From Candidatus Gastranaerophilales bacterium (lineage in GTDB: Bacteria; Cyanobacteriota; Vampirovibrionia; Gastranaerophilales; Gastranaerophilaceae), in the NCBI GenBank assembly GCA_944324345.1, contig CALUVT010000004.1:1-64000 (forward strand): a stretch of DNA of 64,000 nucleotides. Reading direction: 5' to 3'. The notes under the pieces are model-generated. The model was not told the DNA's origin. It was given only the letters and a program-made list of their open reading frames with translations, and did not search any database. Position 1 is the stretch's first letter, and each line of letters opens with the position of its first letter. The position numbers and the translations under genes are program-made. Below are positions 35,489-43,927 of the stretch, piece after piece.

Positions 35489-35824
35489 ATTTTTTTTATT
35501 TACCTAATTTTTTATTAATTTTTTGTAATTTAACTGTAATTTAACGGGACTGTAATTGTATTTTTATGCCCAGTTTGCTTATAAACATTATCTAATGTAG
35601 ACTTGGATTTCTATCTCAACAATACTAAATTATAGCCGTCGGAAGCTGTTGGATATTGTATTCTTAAACTGCTCGAAATAGGACTTTATTAGGACATAGA
35701 ATCACAAAGAATATTTTAAATTAGGTTAAAAACTTCTATAATCAAAGAAATTTTTGAGCTAATGTCTAATTGTATTGTTGGGCTGAAAGCCCAAACTAAA
35801 ACCTTAAAAAAATAATTTAAAAAT
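35489..35824. other. Intergenic region after tRNA-Ser
   Basis: About 335 nt, without a supported gene. It holds the left copy of a 27-bp direct repeat (35524-35550) and an inverted repeat TTGGGCT-gaa-AGCCCAA (35778-35794), which could end the minus-strand XRE gene but lacks a T-run. Several stop codons interrupt all frames. Confidence 0.5.
35524..35550 (+). repeat. 27-bp direct repeat, left copy (candidate island boundary)
   Basis: Made of TGTAATTTAAC twice in tandem, then GGGAC. A copy with one mismatch lies at 43698-43724 in the same orientation. It lies 36 nt downstream of the tRNA-Ser end. Confidence 0.6.
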
Positions 35825-36043
35825 TTACAGCGTGAAATCCAAAAGATTTTCTATATCCAAATCCAAAGCCTTGGCAATTTTTACCAGCGTAGAATATTTT
35901 GGGTCTATAGTACCGCACTCTATACGGCTTATTGTTCTTGTTGTGAGCCCGGTTTTTAAAGATAAATCAAGCTGAGAAATTTTTCTTTTAACACGTTCGT
36001 ATTTTATTTTATACCCTAGCTTAAGAAATAATTGCTTGTCCAT
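35825..36043 (-). CDS. XRE-family helix-turn-helix regulator
   Basis: A 72-aa protein, one HTH domain: KIKYERVKRKISQLDLSLKTG, then LTTRTISRIECGTIDPKYSTL, with the ISRIE recognition-helix pattern of phage Cro/C1-type repressors. It ends DIENLLDFTL. It is divergent from the GT4 gene and probably controls itself or island genes. No RBS; TAAAAT (36055-36050) lies 6 nt before the ATG. Confidence 0.88.
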   Translation of the reverse strand: MDKQLFLKLGYKIKYERVKRKISQLDLSLKTGLTTRTISRIECGTIDPKYSTLVKIAKALDLDIENLLDFTL

Positions 36044-36049
36044 TTGTAT

Positions 36050-36055
36050 ATTTTA
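36050..36055 (-). promoter_or_regulatory. -10 element for leaderless XRE gene
   Basis: TGTAAAAT on the minus strand; the hexamer ends 6 nt before the ATG at 36043. Confidence 0.45.
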
Positions 36056-36135
36056 CATAATTGACAAAGTTAATACGATATACTAAAATTCTAATACTAG
36101 ACATAAAGTATATAAAATAGTACGGTGATATAAGC

Positions 36136-37254
36136 ATGGACAACAAAAATAAAATTGCACTGATTCTAAAAAACGTAAATGAATTATATGAAGAGTACCC
36201 TGGAACCACTCATGGCGGAGGTTCTGTAGTAAATCAAAACCTGTATAAAGAACTGTTCTTAGAACAAAATATCTTTATTGATATTTATACATTTACCCCG
36301 GCAAAAGACATTGCTCAGCCGGCTAACGTAAATATTATAGAAATATACAAACTTATAAAACCATATGACAAACAAAAACTAATTGACTACATAGACACAC
36401 AAAACTACAACAAAGTAATAACTATTCACCCAGCAGATATTTTTAGAGGACGATTGCTTCAATCACACAGTCTGTTACACAGAATTAGAAATTCTCAGCT
36501 GGGAATTAAAATTTTTAAATATATATTTTTACAAAAGAAAATTTATAATACAAAAAAAATATACAAAAAACTTACATCAAAAGATACTTTCATAGCAGTA
36601 TCTAATAAAATAAAAGATGATTTTGCTGAAAATTTTAAAATCCAACCATCACAGATAAAAGTTGCATATCCGGGCTGCAAAAGAATATACCCAATTTGTC
36701 CGGAAGTTATAAAAAATGATTATCCAACATTCGGAATAGTTGCTAACAGTGCATTCAATAAAGGAGGACATTTGTTTATAGCTGCAGCAGGGATTGCAAA
36801 CACTATTTTGAATAAAAAATTTAAAATTATAATGATTGCACCTAAATTCAAAACAGATATTTTTATGAAATTACTTGTAAATATATATAATCTGCAAAAT
36901 AAAATTACAATCTTACCAAAACAAAAAGATATGAGTTATTTTTACACTAACATAGATTATCTTGTATTGCCATCAAAAAATGAAGCTTTTGGTTTAGTTG
37001 TCCTTGAAGCAATGTCATTTGGGAAACCAGTATTAGTTTCTCACACTGCCGGGAGCAGAGAAATAGTAACATATAATAATGGATTTATCTTCAATAGAAA
37101 TTCGTTTTCAGACCTTGTAAAAAATATTATTTATCTCACTAAAGTTTATTATGATGATTTTGACAGGTACAAAAATTTGAGTATAAATGCATATGAAACG
37201 TCACTAAAATATAGCTGGAAACACTTTATCGAAGAAATTTTGAAAGAAAAATAG
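36136..37254 (+). CDS. Glycosyltransferase family 4
   Basis: A 372-aa GT-B fold enzyme that transfers an activated sugar onto a polysaccharide or lipid acceptor. The C-terminal nucleotide-sugar domain has SKNEAFGLVVLEAMSFGKPVLVS with the E-x7-E signature, then GSREIV. The N terminus carries TTHGGGSVVNQNLY, the acceptor-side Gly-rich loop. It is very Lys/Ile/Asn-rich, more so than housekeeping neighbours, which suggests transfer. It stands alone on the island and the sugar is unknown. The RBS is weak (CGGTG). Confidence 0.87.
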   Translation: MDNKNKIALILKNVNELYEEYPGTTHGGGSVVNQNLYKELFLEQNIFIDIYTFTPAKDIAQPANVNIIEIYKLIKPYDKQKLIDYIDTQNYNKVITIHPADIFRGRLLQSHSLLHRIRNSQLGIKIFKYIFLQKKIYNTKKIYKKLTSKDTFIAVSNKIKDDFAENFKIQPSQIKVAYPGCKRIYPICPEVIKNDYPTFGIVANSAFNKGGHLFIAAAGIANTILNKKFKIIMIAPKFKTDIFMKLLVNIYNLQNKITILPKQKDMSYFYTNIDYLVLPSKNEAFGLVVLEAMSFGKPVLVSHTAGSREIVTYNNGFIFNRNSFSDLVKNIIYLTKVYYDDFDRYKNLSINAYETSLKYSWKHFIEEILKEK

Positions 37255-37280
37255 GAGTATTTATATCTCCTAATTTTTTT
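37253..37280 (+). terminator. Terminator of the glycosyltransferase gene
   Basis: A short stem AGGAG/CTCCT around a 9-nt loop, overlapping the stop codon and followed by AATTTTTTT. Confidence 0.6.
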
Positions 37281-37535
37281 ATGGATAATAACGAGAAGAA
37301 TATATAACAATTAAATTTTTACAAAAATTGACAAACTCTCATAATTTTCTCTTCTCTTTTGCAATATTGTTCCATATTTTATTTAAAATAAAAAGAATTA
37401 AAACTTGACTTTTCAAACAGGACTTTTTTGTTTTTATTTGTTATCGCAATAATATAGAGTATCTAACATATGTTAAATACGGGACTTAAATATTTACTTT
37501 AATTGGACTATTTTTCATATAAAAATTTTTTGCTA

Positions 37536-37541
37536 TATAAT
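37536..37541 (+). promoter_or_regulatory. -10 element for leaderless hydrolase gene
   Basis: TATAAT ends 6 nt before the ATG at 37548; no RBS is present. The rest of 37281-37535 shows no gene. Confidence 0.5.
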
Positions 37542-37547
37542 CTTTTT

Positions 37548-38309
37548 ATGAAAAAATTATTAATAACCATTTTCACCCTTACAGTCGCTTTTTTGCCGTG
37601 CTTTGCAAGTGATATACTGTTAACTGATTATTCTGAAAGCTCCAACTGGCTTGCAAGACCGGTGCAAAATCCTTATCCTGCAGACGTTTTCTATATCTAT
37701 CCGACAGTTTGTACAACTAAAGATAACACAAATCTTTGTAAAGTTAATGATTCTCAGATGAGAGAAGCTGCAAAAAGTGTCATAAAACTTCAGGCAGAAG
37801 CTTTTGATACTGTTGCAAATATTTATGCTCCTTTTTATACCCAGTATAATTTCAGGGCATTTGCTTATTCAAATTATGAAAAAATACAAAAAGATACCGC
37901 AAATAATGTTCAGGGCTTGTCTGATATTTATAGTGCACTTGATTATTATTTTAAAAATTTAAATCAGGGGCGTCCGTTTATCCTTGTCAGTCATTCTCAA
38001 GGTTCAGGTATAATGCTTATTGTTTTAAACGACTATATGAAAAAACACCCTGAATATTACAAAAATATGGTTGCAGCATACGTTTTAGGCTATCCGGTAA
38101 CAAAAGAATATTTAAAAGAAAATCCTCATTTGAAATTTGCGAAAAAAGCAAATGATACAGGGGTAATAATTTCTTATGATGTACAATCACCTGATAAGTC
38201 GGGAATAAATGTGCTGCAGGCAGAAAACCAACTTGCAATAAATCCGATAAACTGGAAGAAGGAGAAGAAAATTATAATACAAGTAAAAGATTCTCAATTA
38301 TTCAATTAA
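37548..38309 (+). CDS. Secreted DUF3089-like alpha/beta hydrolase, C-terminally truncated
   Basis: A 253-aa protein with a signal peptide (MKKLLITIFTLTVAFLPCFA) and a hydrolase core: nucleophile elbow SHSQGSG, with Ser in HSQG, and FYIYPTVCTT at the N terminus, as in DUF3089 lipases/esterases. Family members are normally longer; here the match ends near INPINW, and the last 15 or so residues come from another frame of an AAA+ fragment that begins at 38249. It is therefore probably the broken front half of a gene. A TTG start at 37503 is in frame but upstream of the promoter. Confidence 0.7.
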   Translation: MKKLLITIFTLTVAFLPCFASDILLTDYSESSNWLARPVQNPYPADVFYIYPTVCTTKDNTNLCKVNDSQMREAAKSVIKLQAEAFDTVANIYAPFYTQYNFRAFAYSNYEKIQKDTANNVQGLSDIYSALDYYFKNLNQGRPFILVSHSQGSGIMLIVLNDYMKKHPEYYKNMVAAYVLGYPVTKEYLKENPHLKFAKKANDTGVIISYDVQSPDKSGINVLQAENQLAINPINWKKEKKIIIQVKDSQLFN

Positions 38310-38770
38310 ACGAATTTGATGACTTTTTAAATGATAATCCTGACTTATTAGACGATTTTATAGAACTAATTGATAATTGTGCAAAAAAATATCACACAAC
38401 CATATTTTTAACTACTAATAATCCTTTACTAATAAATAAAAAACTTTTAAATAAGGTTGAATTAACAATTCCTATGGGAGTAGCATCAAAGAGTGATATT
38501 CGTGATATTGTACAATATTATGTCAATAACAGAGAAATTGACGGTTATAATTTAGAAGAAATTACTGACGAATTTGAAAATGTTAAACCTGATTACATGT
38601 ATAGTAATGCTCAAATAGAAAATATTATAGAGAAAAAATTACCTAAAAATCATTGTAGCCAAAATGATTTTATTAATATAATACGCTCAGTAAAACCTTG
38701 CATCACAAAAGAAATAAACGAAAAATTTGAAAACGAACAAAAAATCTTAAACAAGGACAAAACTTTATGA
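38249..38770 (+). pseudogene. 5'-truncated AAA+ family gene
   Basis: An open frame of 174 codons without a start at its front. It begins KLEEGEENYNTSKRFSII, matching VLEEAEENYKKNGKRTLV of the 39.1-kb protein, continues with a Walker B-like LNEFDDFL, a sensor-1-like TIFLTTNNP and a helical lid. The P-loop half is missing: the join to the hydrolase gene is at about 38249. An internal ATG (38474) could still give 98 aa. Its stop overlaps the next ATG (ATGA). Confidence 0.7.
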
Positions 38771-39132
38771 TTATAAGTTTTCCATCTAAAGAAATTAAAA
38801 ATGAATATAACTACTTAAAAAGTAGTAAAAAGGAAGTTAATATAAACAATACTTCAAAAAAATTAGACAGCTATGTTTATGACAAAACGCATAAATTCAA
38901 CAATGCTAAAACGTTTGGGCTTCTGACTGCAATGGATTTATTGTATGCCGGTATTTGGTTTAAAAGTAAAAATAAAAATTTTTTAACTAATTCTTTGTTT
39001 ATGTTGCTTGTGGCAAACGGTATTATTTTAAATTGTATATATGATGAAGAAAAAAACAAAAAATATACTCTTAATAATAAGGATGAAAAGTTAAGATTAT
39101 ATAATAGAAATGGAATTAATGCTGTAGTTTAA
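38767..39132 (+). CDS. Small membrane protein, two TM segments
   Basis: A 121-aa protein: charged N-terminal part (1-55), hydrophobic segments at about 56-71 and 77-95, polar tail. Coupled by ATGA overlap to the AAA+ fragment in front. The pairing AAA+ gene then small two-TM gene repeats the order in the minus-strand cassette (40974-42425 then 40392-40961). Function unknown; a membrane partner of the AAA+ protein is inferred. Confidence 0.6.
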   Translation: MIISFPSKEIKNEYNYLKSSKKEVNINNTSKKLDSYVYDKTHKFNNAKTFGLLTAMDLLYAGIWFKSKNKNFLTNSLFMLLVANGIILNCIYDEEKNKKYTLNNKDEKLRLYNRNGINAVV

Positions 39133-39139
39133 AGCAGTT

Positions 39140-40435
39140 TTATACAAAATATTCATAGATAACTTTGCCATCCATTGTTATATTTCCTGTGCATCTTAAT
39201 TTATTATTATCTAGCTCATTTATATTGTTTGGTCTAGGAAATTTTATTGATTTTATATTTTTAAATTTTGGTATCATTTTTATTATATCAAAATTTTTAA
39301 TTACAGCCTGAATTGCTTCAGTATTTTGAGAATCAACCCATAAAACATTGGAACTATAAGAAAAATCTCCTAGATACAAATCTACAAAATTTTGCTCAAA
39401 TGGTACATATTTAAACCTATATCCGTCACTATTTTTTATTTTTTGAATATTTGATAGAATATAATTATTTTGAATTTTTTGTAATTCTTCTAATGGAGCT
39501 TCTTTATCGATATTATATATTTTTACCCTATGTGGCTGCAATGCAATTGGATTAAGATTTTCAGTGTTGTTGCAACTGAATATAATAGTTGTTTTATACT
39601 GTTTACTTATCTTATCCAACATATCCTTTAAATCTCCGATTACTTCTTCGTTATCAGAGTCTTTTGATAGTAATTTGTCAAAATTTTCAACCCATACAAG
39701 AGTTCGTTTCCCATTTTTTTTATAATTTTCTTCTGCTTCTTCCAGCACTGTAAGAATTTGATCCAGTCTTGTATAATTCGATTCATTTTTATCTTCAATA
39801 TATATATAGTTTGAATTTGACTTACCTACAATCCATTTTAATGTTTCTGTGGCATCTTCTTTGCTCTTACTCTGTATCATCAGAGCATCCGGGATTTTTA
39901 CTTTTTTATTATCGTTATTAAATGCAGATAAAAATTCCTCATTTATTTGATATTTAACACAAGCTGCAGATAGTTCTTTCTTTGCAGCTTGTTCAAGTCG
40001 TGCTTTTTCCAATGCATAACTCTTTATTCTTTCCTGTTTAATAATACTTTCCATTCTTTCGAATTGAGCAGCTTTGTCTATATAATCCGGCCATTTCTGA
40101 AAATCTTTCCACCGTTGAGTATTAAACCATTTATCATAATTCCTATAATAACTTGGCGGTTCTGATGGAACTATAATATCTTGTTTCAGTAAATATGTGT
40201 GGTATTCTCTATCTGTTGAAGGTTTAAGATATTTAGCAATATAAGAATTTATAATACCTTTAGGCCAATCTTTTAATCTAAAGTCAGCAATTTTACGTGC
40301 CCATTTAGTTTCCTCTAGAGTTGGAAATAGTCCATTTACGTAATCTTGCCAATTTTTTAATTGTTGAGGAGTTAATCCATCCGCAATTTTATCAACAATT
40401 CCGGTAAAAGAGATTTGGTTTTTTTTTATTTCCAA
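39140..40435 (-). CDS. P-loop-less AAA+ relative, 431 aa
   Basis: Paralogous to the 483-aa AAA+ protein upstream, but the Walker A segment is replaced (IQSKSKEDAT at about 188-196 where the partner has YGPTGCGKTT) and Walker B is VWVENFD (248-253), keeping E250 but not the Asp before it. ATP binding is therefore unlikely and a regulatory or adaptor role is inferred. It begins with TTG (40435) inside the end of the preceding gene, next to a run of nine A; QISFTG lies at residues 7-12. It may instead be the frameshifted second half of the 40392-40961 gene. Confidence 0.7.
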   Translation of the reverse strand: MEIKKNQISFTGIVDKIADGLTPQQLKNWQDYVNGLFPTLEETKWARKIADFRLKDWPKGIINSYIAKYLKPSTDREYHTYLLKQDIIVPSEPPSYYRNYDKWFNTQRWKDFQKWPDYIDKAAQFERMESIIKQERIKSYALEKARLEQAAKKELSAACVKYQINEEFLSAFNNDNKKVKIPDALMIQSKSKEDATETLKWIVGKSNSNYIYIEDKNESNYTRLDQILTVLEEAEENYKKNGKRTLVWVENFDKLLSKDSDNEEVIGDLKDMLDKISKQYKTTIIFSCNNTENLNPIALQPHRVKIYNIDKEAPLEELQKIQNNYILSNIQKIKNSDGYRFKYVPFEQNFVDLYLGDFSYSSNVLWVDSQNTEAIQAVIKNFDIIKMIPKFKNIKSIKFPRPNNINELDNNKLRCTGNITMDGKVIYEYFV

Positions 40436-40961
40436 ATGACAGACTATTATCTGATGTTATTTTATTATTATAATTTTGAGTAGTTGAATTTACTTGCACT
40501 GATTGATTTTTTTGTTTTTCATAAACATTTTTTATTCCGAGAATAGCTGCTCCAAGACTTAATCCTACTCCTACAGAAATTTTTAAACCTTTATTAACAT
40601 GTGATTTACGAAGTTTGTTTAAAAGTGCTAATTTTTCTTCTAATTTAGATTTTTCTGTTATTTCAACTTGATCTTTAATTGTTTTTATTACATTGTCATC
40701 TATGGGTTTTCCCATTTTTTTTAATAGCCCCACACCTACATCAGTATTTTTTTGAACTGTTTTAGTAAATATATCTTTTTCATTTTCAACTGATTTTAGA
40801 TAATTCTTCTTATTATTGCTAAAATTGTCAGCAATTAAAAAACTTGTAGGAATAACCGCAGTTGAGCCTGCTAAGATTGCAGTAGACTCTAATATTTTTC
40901 TTTTTTTGTTTCTTTTTACATCTATATTGCTGTTAAAAGTTGTTACTCTAAAAGTTTTCAT
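40392..40961 (-). CDS. Membrane protein of the AAA+ cassette, two TM segments
   Basis: A 189-aa protein: basic N terminus (KRNKKRK), TM about 26-45 (ILAGSTAVIPTSFLIA), charged helical region 50-120, second hydrophobic Gly-rich segment about 127-143 (ISVGVGLSLGAAILGI), then a polar tail with SLSFGNKKK. It starts 12 nt after the AAA+ stop with an AAAGGAA RBS. The last 44 nt overlap the P-loop-less gene in another frame; the A9 tract there could fuse them. Confidence 0.7.
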   Translation of the reverse strand: MKTFRVTTFNSNIDVKRNKKRKILESTAILAGSTAVIPTSFLIADNFSNNKKNYLKSVENEKDIFTKTVQKNTDVGVGLLKKMGKPIDDNVIKTIKDQVEITEKSKLEEKLALLNKLRKSHVNKGLKISVGVGLSLGAAILGIKNVYEKQKNQSVQVNSTTQNYNNKITSDNSLSFGNKKKPNLFYRNC

Positions 40962-40973
40962 AATAAAATTCCT

Positions 40974-42425
40974 TTATAAATTTGCCTTATCGTTTTCATA
41001 CTGTTTTAGATATTCTTTTGTTATTCTTAAAAGATTATGGTCAGTATTTGAATTGTTATATTGTTCTATAGCTTGAAGGAACATATCTGTTGTTAGTGGG
41101 CTTTCATCAGGTTTTACAACATCTGCAGCAAGTTCACAAATCGCCTTTAAATGGGTATTACTGTATATCTCATCAGGTGCATATTTAAATAATTCATTCA
41201 AAATAGTATTGTAATCTAAATCCTGTGTATCGCACCCTTGAAGATAATGTTCAATTACTGCTACAGCATTAGTTTTATTTGGGGGATCAAGAGGATAAGA
41301 GGGTTCAATTCTATGTGAATTTCTTAATTCATAAGGAATTTTTTGCGGTTTATTTGTTGTGAGGAAAAATGTTACATGGTTATCCTCAGAACAACTTTCT
41401 AAAATTCCTTTCATTTCACTTATAAACTTATTTGAAACATCTTTTCCAAAAAATCTATCAAATTCATCAATAAGGATAATGGTTCTTTTCCCTGTTTTCA
41501 GAAATTCCTCTTGAGCTTTTTCCAATAAACCAGGAACTTCAATTTCATTATCTTCATAACCCATCAGAGTATCATAAATTTGTTGCTCTTTTGCTTTTTG
41601 TGTACCTCGACATTGAATAGTTTCTAAATTACAATCAGCTTCTTCGGCAAGAGCCTTTACAAAAGTAGTTTTACCGCAACCGGTTGGGCCATAAAATAAT
41701 ATTGCATTTGGTATTGGCGTAGCTAAATATTTACCAGATTTTTCATCATCTAGTTTATCAAGAAATTCTGTTTGAATTTTACTTTTTTCATCAAGATAAC
41801 CCGCAATTTTACTAACCCCCTTTTTATCTAAAAGTTCTTTTCTTCTTTTAATAATATCAAGTCTTCGCTGACTTGATAATTGAGAACTCTCAAATGCCGC
41901 CAAAATTTCTTTACTCATATTTAGCTGTTTTGCAAGTTGTGCAAATTTATTTTTGTTAGCAATTGCCTCTTGTTCCCTCTGTTCAAATAAATCTTGATAT
42001 GCATATGCAACTTTTAAAGCTTTCGTTTTTTCTTCACGTAATTTTTGCCGTTCTTTTTCTGAGCCATTTGTCCAATGATCCCAAAAACCATCTTTTATCG
42101 CTGCTATTTTTTTGTCATATTCAGCTTTAATTTCTGCTTCTTTCTTAAAATAACTATCAATAAAGGTCTCCTCTTCTTTAGAAAGTTCAATATTTTGATT
42201 TGTAAAAAGTGATGAGAAATCAGAAAAAGTTTCTTTAGTTTTATCGACAATCTTTTTACCTAAATTTTTAGCCTTGTCCAACATATTAGTTGAACCAGTA
42301 AACATAAAGGCATCCTTTTGAATATATTTATGTGCATAATTAGAATTAAGATTATTTAACTTTTGTTGTTGATTTTGTGTTGCGCTGTAATTATATGTTT
42401 GATAATATACTGGATTAATCTTCAT
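40974..42425 (-). CDS. AAA+ ATPase, 483 aa
   Basis: Residues 1-90: variable N terminus with FMFTGS at 40-45. Residues 90-230: long coiled coil, Lys/Glu-rich. Residues 235-400: AAA+ core with Walker A YGPTGCGKTT (245-254), Walker B IILIDEFD (316-323), sensor 1 FFLTTN and LRNSHR as arginine-finger region; then a helical lid. It resembles FtsH/ClpX-type cores but has no protease domain or zinc finger. A good RBS (AAGAGGAAATT). First gene of the three-gene minus-strand cassette. The biological role is unknown; a membrane-linked unfoldase or defence ATPase is conceivable. Confidence 0.82.
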   Translation of the reverse strand: MKINPVYYQTYNYSATQNQQQKLNNLNSNYAHKYIQKDAFMFTGSTNMLDKAKNLGKKIVDKTKETFSDFSSLFTNQNIELSKEEETFIDSYFKKEAEIKAEYDKKIAAIKDGFWDHWTNGSEKERQKLREEKTKALKVAYAYQDLFEQREQEAIANKNKFAQLAKQLNMSKEILAAFESSQLSSQRRLDIIKRRKELLDKKGVSKIAGYLDEKSKIQTEFLDKLDDEKSGKYLATPIPNAILFYGPTGCGKTTFVKALAEEADCNLETIQCRGTQKAKEQQIYDTLMGYEDNEIEVPGLLEKAQEEFLKTGKRTIILIDEFDRFFGKDVSNKFISEMKGILESCSEDNHVTFFLTTNKPQKIPYELRNSHRIEPSYPLDPPNKTNAVAVIEHYLQGCDTQDLDYNTILNELFKYAPDEIYSNTHLKAICELAADVVKPDESPLTTDMFLQAIEQYNNSNTDHNLLRITKEYLKQYENDKANL

Positions 42426-42526
42426 AATTTCCTCTTTTTTAGATTAAACCTCATAAAGAATAAATTTGCCATTATTATTAAAAAGAATAACAAATAATTT
42501 ACAAAAATTCACGTTCGTAAAAAGTG

Positions 42527-43603
42527 TTTAAATTCTGACCTTAAACTCTTTCCAGTCTTTTACCGGTTCTTCCGAGAATAGAATACCGTCTTGCAGAGCG
42601 TCAAAGTGTTGTTTACCGCAATGAATTTTTAATCTTTCAGGACTTCTCAAATCAAACAGGCTTGTTGTTCCTTTTGTTTCAAGAACAAAATAAAGTTTTT
42701 TTCGCCGTCTTTCTCTAAGAATACCTCCAATCAGGATTATAACTTCTTATTGGTGTTTCAATTTTAGGCGGGATTTTAAAAAACATTTTTACATCAGGAC
42801 CTTCATCAAGAGATTTTGCAAATCAGCTTTCAACACCACTATCATAAATCAGGTAATCATAAACACTTTGTTCAACCTGAACGGCATTACGGTCAAGATT
42901 TGCAAGAAGTTCTGCACTGTCAAATATTTCCTGAATATGATATTCTTCGCCTGCAAGTTTGATATATTTTATGCTATCAATCGCTAAACTATGACGGTTT
43001 CGTGAAATTATTTTAAGTGCTTTTTCATAAAATAACTCCGGGTTATTCATAAAATCCTGTTCTTGCCCGCTTTGTTTTAAAATCTTTATAATTGTTGAAT
43101 GCTATATAGCGTTTCAGAAATTATCAAACGCAAAATATCAGGTACATAACTATAAGTGTTTTCTAAATCTATAGTTTGCGTATGCTTTTTGGTTGAGTAA
43201 ACTCCTGCATTTTTAATTTCAGCAGTTGAAGTTAATACTTTAGCCTTTGGAATCTAGTGGCATTTTTCGTAATTCTTTTACACAGTTCTTTATTAGAGTG
43301 TTTGTATCAATATTTACCCTGTATGTTGTTTTTTTGTTTAATTTTATCCCACAATTCTTTTAATTCAGGAGATAAAATTGCCTGTTTTTTCAGTTTAACC
43401 GTAACTTCTTTATTCGCATCACGAATAACAGGGCGGTTGTCGGCTTTTTCTAATGCCTGCATAATTGTGCGTTGTGCGGTTTTTGTGTAACGTTCACTCA
43501 AATCAAGTTTGCCGGCTTTAAGCCGTGCTTTCATTGTGTCTTTTATTTCTTTGAGTTCAGATGTTAAATCAATCATTATAACTTCCCATTTCTTAGAGAG
43601 CAT
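42527..43603 (-). pseudogene. Decayed type III restriction enzyme Res subunit (C-terminal half)
   Basis: Pieces in different frames, in order on the minus strand: NKEVTVKLKKQAILSPELKELWDKIK; TYRVNIDTNTLIKNCVKEL; NNPELFYEKALKII (43050 on); QVEQSVYDYLIYDSG; KMFFKIPPKIETPIRSYNPDW; and LYFVLETKGTTSLFDLR with KIHCGKQHFDAL, ending at 42527. The TPI-YNPDW...ETKG block is the PD-(D/E)XK nuclease of type III Res proteins. Stops and frameshifts lie at least at about 42820, 42710 and 43300. The helicase half and the mod gene are absent. Open pieces at 43307-43603 and 42823-43050 are not genes of their own. Confidence 0.75.
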
Positions 43604-43697
43604 ATTAACATAAACTCATAAAAATTTGATACTCCAAGTTGCCTAAAATAATCAAACTGTCTGTTAAAAGAAATCAAACTAACTGTTCATTTACATT

Positions 43698-43724
43698 TGT
43701 AATTTAACTATAATTTAACGGGAC
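43698..43724 (+). repeat. 27-bp direct repeat, right copy (candidate island boundary)
   Basis: Same as 35524-35550 with one change (TATAATTTAAC as second unit), about 8.2 kb away in the same orientation. Confidence 0.6.
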
Positions 43725-43927
43725 ATTTTATCTGAATGCATAAAAAGATTATTCGGCAAAGTTGGCGTTGTTTGATTTTTGGTAGTTGGAAATAATTTTT
43801 CATGCTTTACAAAATTGTAATATTGTATGACTAAATAAATATTTCTACGCAATTATTTTTGATAATTTGTTTTTTATTTAATATAAGGGGAAATGTATTT
43901 TACAGGAATTATGAAAAAGGAGTTATT

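Noticed and set aside
35551-35777. Possible remnant of a tyrosine integrase next to tRNA-Ser
   Set aside because: One frame loosely recalls an integrase core (ILKLLEIGL), but stops interrupt it and no catalytic motif is recognisable.
42823-43050. A 75-aa protein and a 98-aa protein (43307-43603) as separate genes
   Set aside because: Both are in-frame pieces of one frameshifted type III Res gene, so they are covered by the pseudogene.
43257-43490. Plus-strand 77-codon open frame
   Set aside because: Antisense to the Res remnant; no RBS, composition typical of a shadow.
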